Assembly (NCBI GenBank): GCA_007026445.1
Contig: VDMD01000020.1
Coordinates: 62,001-126,000 of the forward strand
Direction of reading: 5' to 3'
DNA from: Schizophyllum amplum
Lineage: Eukaryota; Basidiomycota; Agaricomycetes; Agaricales; Schizophyllaceae
Length of the DNA stretch: 64,000 nucleotides
The notes beneath the pieces are model-generated. The model did not search any database, was not told the DNA's origin, and worked only from the letters and a program-made list of their open reading frames with translations. Both the position numbers and the translations under genes were made by a program. Shown here piece by piece: positions 54,739-64,000 of this stretch; within the stretch, counting starts at the first letter, position 1, and every line of letters starts with the position of its first letter.

Positions 54739-55730
54739 GAGTCCGCAGCGAGTCGAGGGGGCGTGTCAGATTATACTTATCAGTAGATATATCTGGTCGA
54801 GCTGGCGAGGCTCGGCGTTACGCATGTTCGGCGAATGCCGGTCACGCTTCACGTACTACGCGCCCGTTTCCTTCGTATCCCTTACCGTTTGCACTCGCGT
54901 ACGCCTACCGTGTAAACGAGTTCTATTCACCCTCGTTGCCGATCTCCGACCGCAGCCCGAATAAATCAACAGGCCGTACAAGTCGCCGTTGCGAGGGCAA
55001 GTAGGTGAAGCGGCGGAAGGCAGGTGAAGCGAGGGAAATCAGGTGAAGCGAGTGGGCGGAAGGCGCGAAGGAGGCAGGTGAGGAGGCGGAGCGGTATTGA
55101 AGGTGAGCGAGCGAGCGATGCGGGCGGTAAACTGGGACGAGCGGCGCGGGCGGTAAAGAGAGACGAGCGGCGCGGAGCAATAAAACGAAACGAGCGGCGT
55201 GGGCGGGTGAGGTGAGCGAACGAGGAAGGCGGTCAGTCACGGGGGAGTGCGCGGAATCAGAGTGGGAAAGACAACGAAAGGAAAGGCGATGAGTCCAGAC
55301 GAAAACGAATGAAAGGGAAAGACGATGCGACGAGTGAAAGGGAAGGACGAGTGAAAGGGAAGGACGGAGTGAAAGGGAAAAACGAGTGAAAAGAAATAAA
55401 TGAGGAGTGCAAACAGAAGCGAGTAAAAGGGAGATACAAAGGATAGGCACAACCGAGTGCATAGGTAAGACGAGGCTTCGTATTCACTAAGTGGAAGACT
55501 GGGAAGGGAATGGGAAAGGAGGCGCGGGCGACGACGGTTGATGATTAGGTGACAGTGGAGGTGGAGGTGACGGTTGACGAGGATGTGTGGATAGCCAGCT
55601 CAAGAGAGGCATCACGAAAACAAGTGTTGATATTGTGAGGTCCGTCGTAAAAAACAATGCATCCAAGTAAATGGGAGTACACCTGCGGATTATCTTGTAG
55701 TACAAGTTGTTACCAACTTGTAGACATCAA
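54739..55730. other. Intergenic, purine-rich repeats, no gene
   Basis: 54985-55440 is G/A-rich with degenerate GAGTGAAAGGGAAGGACG units (17-18 bp). The minus-strand Ser/Leu/Phe-rich ORFs are products of that composition. Confidence 0.6.
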
Positions 55731-56210
55731 TCACATATCCGGGGCAAAATATGGTCAGACAATCCCCGAGCGGAACACCTGCGAGGCGCGTAAGCAAGTC
55801 ATCGTGTTATCCTAAAATATGCAAAGCCAACGCACCCTTGCTTTCCAACTCACGCCTCACCTCCTTGTCAGACTCCCGCTCCGGCAGCGATATCGGCGAA
55901 AAGCCCTCTTTCATCTCGTCAAACTCCTTGCGCGGGAAATACGCCCGCCTCCTCGGCGTCGTACACAGGAGCCAGGAAAGCTTGAGCGTCGTAGGCGCGC
56001 TGTGGTCCGTGTACGTCATCATATCTATATCACTCTCGACTAGCAGGTCCTCGATGTGCATCCAGATCATCCCGATGTCGTCCATGGAAGAGGGTGATTC
56101 TATGCCTCTAGCGTTCGCAATGCGGGTCGCCCACTCGAAGGCGACATCATGTAAAACACGGTAGCCGCGCGAATGATGGCGACGACGGTCTCTTCATGCG
56201 AGGTAGTCAT
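55731..56210 (-). pseudogene. Small family, type B, member B3 (two single-base deletions)
   Basis: ATG 56210 opens MTTSHEETVVAIIRA, after which one G is missing (GCGCGGCTACC where the frame needs GCGCGGGCTACC, near 56165). In the shifted frame the protein continues intact: VAFEWATRIANARGIE, GMIWMHIEDLLVESDIDMM, LSWLLCTTPRRRAYFPRKEF, FSPISLPERESDKEVRRELE. The usual intron (GTGCGTTGG...CGCAG) and second exon follow, with a further one-base deficit in TTTTGCCCCGG just before the PDM-stop tail. It may be a real gene damaged only by sequence errors. It is divergent from A4 with a 616-bp spacer. Confidence 0.78.
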
Positions 56211-56826
56211 CCTGCAAGGGCTTTAGCTGGCTTGAGATGCGTAAAAAGACATGATAGAGCGCGACTCACTCGGTAATCGACGCACTCACTCGGTACTCAG
56301 TGCCGCACTGAGGTCGAGGAAAAGAAACGAGGGCGGAAATCTAGGCGAGTCGAATGAAGGGATAGCTGTCGCCGATGCAGCGTACAATGAATTTAGTAAT
56401 AATAGTAGACCTTGGACTCGGTGACGGATGCGGCGGCACCGCAAGCTCGGTGACCACTGACCAGTTCAACGTTCGTGGGTGACGGTAACTTGACCGTAGC
56501 GACTCATTAAAGGTGACCGCAGGCCGTCAACAAGGCCATTTATGTAAATCCGGCTTGACGTTTGTAGGCTTGAGTGTGGTGGCGGAAGCAAACCAGCCTG
56601 CTACGCGAGTCGCAAAGCCGGGTCGGCATTCGCCGAATACGGAATCCAGTTCGAATCTTGGCATCAACGAACGTTCAATGTTCAACATTCACTACTCAGC
56701 AGTTGTAGCACTAACTACCGAGTTTGCTCCCGCCACCCCATCTGTAGACGCGCCTTTCTCAACTCAACTTGTCCCACCCTCGCGCCAAGTCCCGTCCCCG
56801 CACTGCATCACACGCTAATAGGACAT
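56211..56826. promoter_or_regulatory. Spacer between divergent B3 and A4
   Basis: Its right half (56575-56826) is similar to the sequence upstream of A2, with GCATTCGCCGAATA, TTTGCTCCCGCCACC and CGCGCCAAGTCC blocks. These shared blocks are candidates for family promoter elements, but this is inference from duplication alone. Confidence 0.4.
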
Positions 56827-57443
56827 ATGACCTCCGAGGCCACTCATCCCACCGCCCACCCCGCCGCTCTCTACCCGAACGCCCCGCCTGGCCCCTACGT
56901 CCAGTGCTGCATTCGTGGAGGCTACCCCATCACCCACGCCGAGGCTTTCCGCTGGGCGACGCTCGTCGCTGAAGGGACAGACCGGCACCCTCCAAAGGAC
57001 TTAGATGATCTGGACCGGGCGGTCCACCTCCTGGACCTCATATTCTGCAAGTATAACGACCTCGACTGCTTCCCCGTGACGAACCCCAACGATCCGGAGG
57101 GCAAGGAGATGTCGTGGCTTGTGGCTACCACACCCCGTCGCTACGAGTACTTTCCGAAGGCTGAAATTGACGAGAAACTCGGGAAGAATGAGGACTTCTG
57201 GACGCCGTCGATACAGTTGGAGCAGAGTTATTTAGATACTAATGCGAAGGAGGCGTTGGAGAGAAAAGGTGCGTGATTGACTACGAATGCCTTCTACCGG
57301 GAGGACAATGCATATGCGTGCACAGTTCGCATCACATTCTCTCCCTCGTTCCCCCTCCGCTGTTTTCGCATCTTCAATGGCTCACCAGTCCCCCAGGCTT
57401 CAAGCTTCAATCCTTCCACACTGCGTTCTGGAGCCTGCGGTAA
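56827..57443 (+). CDS. New small protein family, type A, member A4 (162 residues)
   Basis: The clearest intact type-A copy. Exon 1 is 56827-57268 and exon 2 57397-57443; total 489 nt, 162 residues plus stop. Blocks: a Pro/Ala-rich start, GGYPITHAEAFRWATLVAEG, HLLDLIFCKYNDLDCFPVTN, MSWLVATTPRRYEYFPKAEI, DEKLGKNEDFWTPSIQLEQ, NAKEALERKG; exon 2 reads FKLQSFHTAFWSLR. The intron (GTGCGTGATT...CCCCAG, 128 bp) splits the terminal Gly codon in phase 1. No signal peptide, membrane span or catalytic motif is seen. Without splicing the protein would end after one more codon (GCG, then TGA). Confidence 0.8.
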
Positions 57444-59091
57444 TTACAAAGCGCTGGGTCCCTATCTGTTGCGCAAGCGCGTTAAACACGCACCTTGATC
57501 GTCGGCCGCGTTTTTAGCTAAGGACAAATTGGAGACCATTCGATTTTATGTTCACTCGCTGAAGTATCCCACGCTGCCCCTCGCGCAGTGCAACAGCGCA
57601 GCGCTGGCCCGGGAGTGATCACTGGGCTTTGCGAAACGCTTCTCGCGGCCATGGTCACCACCATAGCCACCGCCGCCGATGCTGCACCACCGCGCACCGT
57701 ACTTTGCCCTCATCATGAATGAGTGCTTGAGCGCCTGACCCTCATCTTGACCGTTTCGAACGCAGTGCTTCATCTCATACACCTGAGCCAGCACTGCCAC
57801 ACAAGTCTACCACCTGTACCACTTGCACGCCATCCTCTCGCCTCTCGAACCCCACTCATACGCCCCAGTCCTCCGCTCCCGTGCCCTTGCCCGCTGCGGG
57901 TCTTGCCCCCGCCGCTCGCCGTCTTGTGGTCGGGACGTCGGTTATCATCGCTGCTCGCCATCTGTTCATGAGGACGCGCTCTCCTGCCGCCCGAACGCCC
58001 GCAATGCCAGTGGCGCTGGTGCCCACCTCGACGCCGTCGCGCTATGTGCCGGCCTCTGCGCCCATCTCGCACGCCTTCGCGCCTCCGTTCGTTGTCCGGG
58101 GTTTGATTGCTGCGGACTTGCCGGCCCTGCACTCGCCCGCCCGCGCGGACTCCCGCAGGCGGTCGCCATCTCCTGGTTCGCCTGGACCCCGTTAGCAGTG
58201 AGAGCAGCTAGCATCTGCCTCCGCGTACGCCGCCTAGTCCTTCGTCCGCTCCTTGCGTGCACATGGCGCGCACCGAGCTGAGCGGCGTCAGCCATGCGCA
58301 GACGCGTTCCCTCACTCGGAAGGAAGGACCGCGCTCTGCTGATCGAGGTCGCACTTCTGGCCCGCAAGAGGTGTGTATGCTCTCCGTTCGATCTCCACGC
58401 GCTTACTCCTCCGCGCCCCCACCCGCTGACGGCGGCACGGCCGACATCCCTCATTGTCTCGCCCATATTTTTTGGAAGTGCTTCGTTGTGCCGCCCGATC
58501 TGTCGTGTTAGGCTGGCGTCTCGGCTCTCATTGATGACGGCTATCATGGATCATCGATCATCTTTCGTTCTCATTGGGGCAGACTTTCGGAGCGAGCAGC
58601 TCCGCTTGCATCATGCATAGCGTCGACGTCCCCGCACTCTTGGGCGTTGCGATGGACCACACCGATGGAAACAAGGTCTATTCAGCGGTCTATATCACTA
58701 CGTACTATGGATATCATCGGAACCTTTCTGCTTCCTTCTCCTAGGACTCTTCCTCTTCTTCCACTTTGTACGTTGTGCACGAAGTTCTCCGTGAGTAGCT
58801 GTGATTGAAATAAGTCGGATGTCAATAACTTACAACATCAAATACACCATCAAGAAGCCTCGGCGTCTAGCTCAGGAAGTCCGTCTAATGAAAGCGCAAT
58901 GGAAACATCTGGTCGATCATTTGCATGAACTTGTGGGTCCACTTCCGGCAATTGCCGGTCCGGTCCGTGCTCCGTACTGCTGGCACTGCGATCACGTCGC
59001 GTCAGTCGCGCCGTCCCCTTTGACATTCTGGTTTGCTCAACGTCCTTCGCACTTGACACACCTGCTGCGTACCTCATCCACCGCACTCTGC
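57444..59091. other. Gene status unclear; GC-rich overlapping ORFs
   Basis: 57720-58550 keeps several frames open for 100-190 codons on both strands (Pro/Ala/Ser-rich on plus, Arg/Ala-rich on minus), with no known motif. A gene cannot be excluded. 58560-59091 is the promoter side of the F-box gene. Confidence 0.35.
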
Positions 59092-61545
59092 ATGTCCTCT
59101 TCAGATGTGGACCCAATGGGCCGTCGAGCCAGCGCAAGATTGAAAAGACGCGCTTCCACAGACTCGCCTCCAGAATCTCTGTCTAGTACCCGAAGCGTCA
59201 AGCGGTGCAAAGCTGCTTACAAGAACGCGCGAGAGGAAGGCCCACTTGAAGACCTGCCAGTAGAGCTTCTTTACGAAGTGCGTCCATTAGTTCTTCGTTT
59301 CAAAGTTATCATTTCTAACCTATCAGTCGCACGTCTCGTCCTCGATCAGACCTTCGCATACCTCCATCCAATTGACCTCCTCAACGTCGCGCAGACATCA
59401 CGAGCCCTGAAGTCTGTGGTCATGGACCAAGCCTTTTCTTCTGTATGGAAGGCATCTCTCGCAACACTCCATGGCCGTTGGAACATGCCACCTGCGCCTG
59501 AGGGCCGCTCGCAAGCCGAACATGCTAACTTGCTATTCGGTGATACATGCATCGTCAGTGTTCTGGTTCATAGTGCTCGCACACCGTTGTTCGAAGCTTA
59601 CTCGTGTCCTTGTGTTAGTTTTGTTGGACTGCGAGGTCGACGGTCACGGCGTGGAGCCTCAATGCTCGGTTTTGTCGCGAATGCGCATCTACGGGAAAGG
59701 AGTAAGTCGGGATGTGTTTGGTGCACATTCAAACCATCTAATCACCTTCAGCGTTCTGAAAATTGACTTCGAGAATATCACGAGAAAGCAGCCGCTGATA
59801 CTGCGTCTCCCGGACATAGGTGATCTACTGAACTATGGGTACGATGAATGCGAAGGTGTGCTTTCTATCTGGGCTCTGTATGCAAAGCTGACTCTTGCTC
59901 AGACATATTTTACGTGCTGACAAAGGATCTGGAAGTTCGTAACACCGAGTATCTTGCAGTCCGCCGAACCGCGGCGGTAGAGACATGGAAGACCAAATGC
60001 CGCGCCTTGGTGGGAGACAGAAGAAATGTGAGTGTACTTCTGAGTCAAACCAAAGAGATTGTAACGGCGTTCAAGTTTGCATCCTGGTGCGCTGATGTGC
60101 GGACTTTGGAGCTTAGCGCACGCGAAAGGAAGCGATCTCGTCTGCATTACGGACGCCAGTCAGAGTATGCTGACATCCCATTATTTACCCCGCCTTTCTC
60201 CATGCTGACTATCGTACGGCAGAATTGAGGATTTTCTCATCGATGCTGGCTTCAAGGATGACTTGTATCCTTTCTGGCATGATCTCCAGTACGAGCATCC
60301 GCTTCTTGACAGGGTGGAGCTTCTGAACGAGCAAGGTTAGTATCCACCATATAAGTACCTGCGCTGTGGACGAGTCGCTGATATACCTAGGCATATCCGA
60401 CTTGCAAGATGAGCTCGTAGAGATCTTCGAGCCACGTCAAGCCCAACGACTAGAGCACGAGCACCAGAGATTTTTGCTCAGGTATTACGCAGATATGGAC
60501 GCGAGGTGGAAGAGCTATGTGAATCAACTCCCGCCACAGGATGTCCACCCGCCAGTGTGCGACGTGTTCCTCTCCTTGCCCTACCAGCAATTCGCGGTGG
60601 ATACGCCCATCCACACCGGAATCTGGTCAATGCACCTCAAGCTGTTATTCTCCCGGGTTCCTGCTCTCGTCACACGATGGCGCGCAGAAAAAGATGCAGA
60701 GCTCGTTGATATCATGTCGAAGGCCTTCGGACGTCGCAGCACCGTCCAGGAACTACAGTTAGCAACGACGTTCTTCCAATGCAACGCATCCGGCAAATCA
60801 CTGGCCGAAGTATCCAGTGTTGGCTATCCGCGCATTCTCGTTACGCCCCATGCGTCGCGCGCGTATATTCGTGAAGACGAGCCGGACGAGATGGTGAGGA
60901 GCTTGCAGAAGACCCCGTGGAACTGGAAGGGCGAACGGGTCGCCTTCGACGAGGCGGCGCATAGCGTTGCTCGGGATGTGGTCGCGCTCTGCGGCCTAGA
61001 ACCTGATAAAGCGACCGCGTCGGACATGGAGGTGCGCGGTGCGTGGCTTGCATGTACAGGCTGTAGCAAGCGAGGCCATCCGCGGGTTATGCAATGGTAC
61101 CAGGCAGTGAGTTGTAGCTATGTGACGCCCATTGCAGCGTAACTGACTTCTGTCAGGTGAGACATGCACGACCAGGCGCTGGACCTTCACTATTGTGCAA
61201 AAGCGGCAAGCCTTCATTCAGCGTATTGGATGAAGCCAAGGTGCCCCGTGCGGTGGCCTTGCGAGATAGGAAGTGGCGCGTGCCCGGTGCTCCTAGAGGG
61301 AAGTCAAAGAACAAGCGACGGGACGACACCGTCAACATAATATCGGTGCGAATGATGTGCGCGCACTGCAAGGATATTGTGACATCGTTCGACGTGGCTA
61401 CGCATATGCAGCATGAGTAAGTGTCCTCACCTCCATGTTGTCCTAGCACGCTCATGCCCCTACCAGACACGAGATCCTGCACGTTCGCCTGACTGACGTT
61501 GTTCTTCCACTGGACGAGGCGGACACCGGAGAGTATGTCATGTAG
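59092..61545 (+). CDS. F-box protein with C-terminal zinc-binding-like Cys/His cluster
   Basis: F-box proteins recruit substrates to SCF ubiquitin ligases. ATG 59092 opens MSSSDVDPMGRRASARLKRR, a basic lead. The F-box itself is split by a 74-bp intron: LEDLPVELLYE, then TFAYLHPIDLLNVAQTSRAL, KSVVMDQAFSSVW. A long unclassified body follows over several exons (59.5-61.1 kb), including LQDELVEIFEPRQAQRLEHE and FFQCNASGKSLAEVSSVGYP. The C-terminus has CTGCSKRGHPR, then MMCAHCKDIVTSFDVATHMQ and HEHEILH, a Cys/His arrangement that may bind zinc; the last intron has a GTAAGT donor. The stop is TAG 61543-61545. This layout is common in agaricomycete F-box expansions. The middle exon borders were not all verified. 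Confidence 0.82.
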
Positions 61546-61782
61546 TATCTAGGCATCGTTCACCACTTGCGCTCGCGCTCCTGCTCGTGCAGCATTGCCT
61601 CCGCACCCACGAACGCATCGCTTCATGTTCTCCTGCGTGTACGCGGGGTAGTGCACCCGTATGTAGCAATATTAATCAATCTCGACAACACATTGTGGGT
61701 CCATCGTCGGCATTTGCCGGTCTGTGTCCTGTCCATTCATCACCTGCCCGCCACCATCTTCTCCTCTGCGCGGCGGCGAGCC

Positions 61783-62262
61783 ATGACTTCCGATGAAGAG
61801 ACCGTTGCCGAAATCATCCGCGGCGGCTATCCTGTTTCGCATGACGTTGCCTTTGAGTGGGCGACCCGTATCGCGGCAGCTAGAGACATGAAGCTACCTA
61901 CTTCCCGCGAAGACACCGGGAGGATCTGGATGCACATCGAGGACTTGCTAGTCGAGACCGACATAGACATCATAACATACTCAGACCACAAAGCCCCTAC
62001 GACACGCAAGGTTTCCTGGATTGTCCTGACTTCGCCGAGGAGGCGGGCGTACTTCCCGCGCAAGGAACTTGACGCCATGGAGGAAGGCTTCTCGCCAATA
62101 TCACTGCCTGAGCGTGAATCTGACAAGGAGGTGAAGCGCGAACTAGAGAGCAAGGGTGCGTGGCCTCTATATATTCTAGCATAACACGATGACTTACGCG
62201 CGTCGCAGGTGTTACTTAAGCTTGGGGAATTTCTAACCATATTCATCCCCCCAAAGATGTGA
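61783..62262 (+). CDS. New small protein family, type B, member B4 (tail altered)
   Basis: ATG 61783 opens MTSDEETVAEIIRGGYPVSH, followed by DVAFEWATRIAAARDMKLP, GRIWMHIEDLLVETDIDII, KVSWIVLTSPRRRAYFPRKE, GFSPISLPERESDKEVKREL, ESKG. Exon 1 ends at 62155 and the intron is 62156-62208. Exon 2 carries four extra bases (GTTACTTAAG where B5 has GTTAAG), so the spliced frame stops after two codons, while the usual tail (KLGEFLTIFIPPKM) is preserved out of frame up to TGA 62260-62262. The product is probably about 127 residues without the family tail, unless the extra bases are a sequence error. It is in tandem with B5, 0.5 kb downstream; nothing else was recognised between them. Confidence 0.72.
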
Positions 62263-62749
62263 TCATTGTTGCCTACAAGATACTCAGTCCTTAAGTACTT
62301 TGTGCTCCCATTTCCTTGCTTGCATCGTCTCCTTACATACAACGGTCTTCACAATTGAACTCCATGATCAGTCGTCTTCGCAAAGTTCCTCTTCTTGCAA
62401 GCTTCTTGCATTGTTCGCCTTGATCAAAGCATCAGGCAAGCCGCCACTCGTCTAGCTGCCTGAGGTTTTCCACGATCCCAGCTTGCCCATATCCCTACTT
62501 ATCTCCTTCACAGTAATCGACGCACTCAGCGGCTCAAGCGCTCAGGGCTGCCAGCGTCTACAGACCCGGAATTGCCCGGGCAGCCTGTTGCGTGCATACC
62601 ACGAGGACCTCGGCCTACCTGTGCTTGCCCTGTGCGACACCTTCTTCGCTGTCATCACCTTTGCGTCGATTCATCCATCATCCATCATCGAGTGAGCAGT
62701 GTCCCACTACTGTAAGCTCGCTGCACCTTGCATTCAAAGCCGTTGCAGC

Positions 62750-63225
62750 ATGGCCTCTGACACGGAATCCGTCACCCGACTTATTCGCGCCGGGTACCGT
62801 ATTCCGCATGAAGTCGCATTTGAATGGGCGACTCGCATCGCGAAAGCTAGAGAGCTGCCAGCGCCCTCTTCCCTCGACGACGACGGGAGGATCTGGATGC
62901 ACATTGAGGACGCCTTGATGGACTACGACTTTGACATCATGGCGGTCTCGGACTCCAACGCGCCTCCACATGAACACTCTTGGATCTTGGGTACTTCGCC
63001 TAGGCAGCGGGTAGACTTCTCGCCCCAGGAACTGGAGGGCATGAAGTTCGCCTGGGATTCGCCGGTACAGCTGCCTGAGCAGGAAGCTGACAGGGAATTG
63101 CAGAGGCAACTCGAGAGGAATGGTGCGCGACCTCCATATATTGCAGCATATAACGATGACTTACGCATCTCGTAGGCGTTAAGCTAGGGGAATTTCGAAC
63201 CGTACTTTGGCCGATGGATATGTAA
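62750..63225 (+). CDS. New small protein family, type B, member B5 (140 residues)
   Basis: The reference intact type-B copy. Exon 1 is 62750-63122 and exon 2 63176-63225; 423 nt, 140 residues plus stop. Blocks: MASDTESVTRLIRAGYRIPH, EVAFEWATRIAKARELPAP, GRIWMHIEDALMDYDFDIM, EHSWILGTSPRQRVDFSPQE, FAWDSPVQLPEQEADRELQ, LERNG; the second exon reads VKLGEFRTVLWPMDM. The intron (GTGCGCGACC...TCGTAG, 53 bp) is phase 1 in the Gly codon, as in type A. Acidic and Trp-rich, with no signal peptide or membrane segment. Function unknown. 63226-63688 downstream holds no recognised gene. Confidence 0.82.
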
Positions 63226-63688
63226 CTTGTACCCTCGAATTGCTCTCCGCCTCAGACTTGCATGCCCATCTCTGTTGAATGCATAAGATACATTGCTCTC
63301 TACAATTATATATCTTCACAAAGGAACATCATGCTTATTCTCGCATTATGCGCCGCCTCGGCGTGTTCAGCCCGATCAGTTGTGCTTGAACTTGTTTTGC
63401 ACGCCCGAGTCGATGGCCAATGAATATTTGAATCCTCGCGTGGATGGTTTGGTGGCGCTCTTCCATACCCAGACCAGACCCAGACTGGCCTTATTCAAGC
63501 CTTATTGCTTCTAAGTAGGTCGTGCCCCACTGACCCGTCACAACGTCAATCCGAGAAGAGTCTGACTTGAGAATACCAGCGAGGAGAACATGCCCCAAGG
63601 CTCAACGTACAACCGCACTCATTTGGGGCATAGCGTCGTACAATGTAGTATCATAGTAGTAAGACTGGGTCAAGTCATCTGTCAAATT

Positions 63689-64000
63689 TCACGCCTTGCT
63701 TCCCTTATTTTTCCTCTCCTTCCGCTTCCTCCCAATCACAGAGCCTATGGGATTCGCCACCTTTTGAGGCGTGTTTTCCGAAGGCGTCGTCGCACCTTCG
63801 GTCGCGCGTGCCTTCTTGCGAGGCGTGTCGTCGACGTCGCCAGTCGCGCTCTTAGTGGGATCAGACTTGACATCGCTCTTCGAGTCCCGCCTGTCGCGCT
63901 TCCCGCCCTTCCTGACCTTCGTGTCGTCCTCGTCGGTGGTCCTGCGACGCTTCGACGGGCGATCTGAATCGTCGGACTTGTACTTCCGTCGCTTGTCATC
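63689..64000 (-). CDS. C-terminal end of an unrecognised protein with basic, NLS-like tail (partial)
   Basis: A frame without stops enters from the right edge and ends at TGA 63689-63691. It is rich in Lys, Arg, Asp and Ser (DDKRRKYKSDDSDRPSKRRR, TPRKKARATEGATTPSE) and ends GSVIGRKRKERKNKGSKA. Several clusters fit nuclear localisation signals, which suggests a nuclear protein (inference). The rest of the gene is outside the window, so no family is assigned. Confidence 0.6.
   Translation of the reverse strand, partial: DDKRRKYKSDDSDRPSKRRRTTDEDDTKVRKGGKRDRRDSKSDVKSDPTKSATGDVDDTPRKKARATEGATTPSENTPQKVANPIGSVIGRKRKERKNKGSKA

Noticed and set aside
57823..58547. Overlapping 150-190-codon ORFs on both strands
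   Set aside because: No motif, composition driven by GC content; reported only as unclear.

Overview
The window comes from the nuclear genome of a filamentous basidiomycete, most likely an agaricomycete. The genes carry many short introns of about 44-55 bp with GTGCGT/GTGAGT-type donors. They include a KDZ (Kyakuja-Dileera-Zisupton) transposase, a P450 resembling the basidiomycete CYP63 type, an agaricomycete-type F-box protein and a fused tryptophan synthase. I cannot name the species.

Layout. 1-19.3 kb is a transposon graveyard: the 3' end of a Ty1/copia pol gene, a KDZ transposase pseudogene split by a 3.06-kb TIR element, a second TIR element of the same family nested inside a larger inverted-repeat element with 27-bp AGAGATCTCT arrays, a Ulp1-type protease ORF, a broken RecQ-like helicase, and a 915-bp CACTA-type foldback element. 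19.6-32.6 kb is a conserved block, mostly on the minus strand: QCR2, NIC96, TRP5 (plus strand), an MRS3/4 mitoferrin and TIM50. 35.7-39.6 kb is a peroxisomal SCPx-type thiolase whose last four introns are about tenfold longer than normal and filled with purine/pyrimidine arrays. 39.8-63.2 kb alternates a P450 gene and an F-box gene with repeated copies of a small unrecognised gene family. The right edge cuts a basic-tailed minus-strand gene.

Main discovery candidate. Ten loci (one at 28.2 kb, nine between 39.8 and 63.2 kb) belong to one small protein family of about 140-160 residues that I do not recognise. Two sub-types (A and B) share a GY-x-I/V-x-H-x-x-A-F-x-W-A-T start, an SW-x-x-x-T-S/T-P-R-R centre and a tiny second exon (K-L-x-x-F-x-T-x-x-W). 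A phase-1 intron splits the same Gly codon in both. Three copies look intact; the others carry stops, frameshifts, truncations or transposon insertions. Part of the expansion is a segmental duplication (39.8-42.7 kb and 49.5-54.7 kb), and one duplicated copy is interrupted by a 2965-bp CACTG-ended transposon with a 3-bp target duplication.

Two cautions. Several otherwise conserved genes (TRP5, MRS3/4, TIM50 and one family member) show single-base frameshifts, mostly deletions in short homopolymers, which look more like assembly errors than pseudogenes. Large stretches are low-complexity DNA whose long ORFs are not genes.
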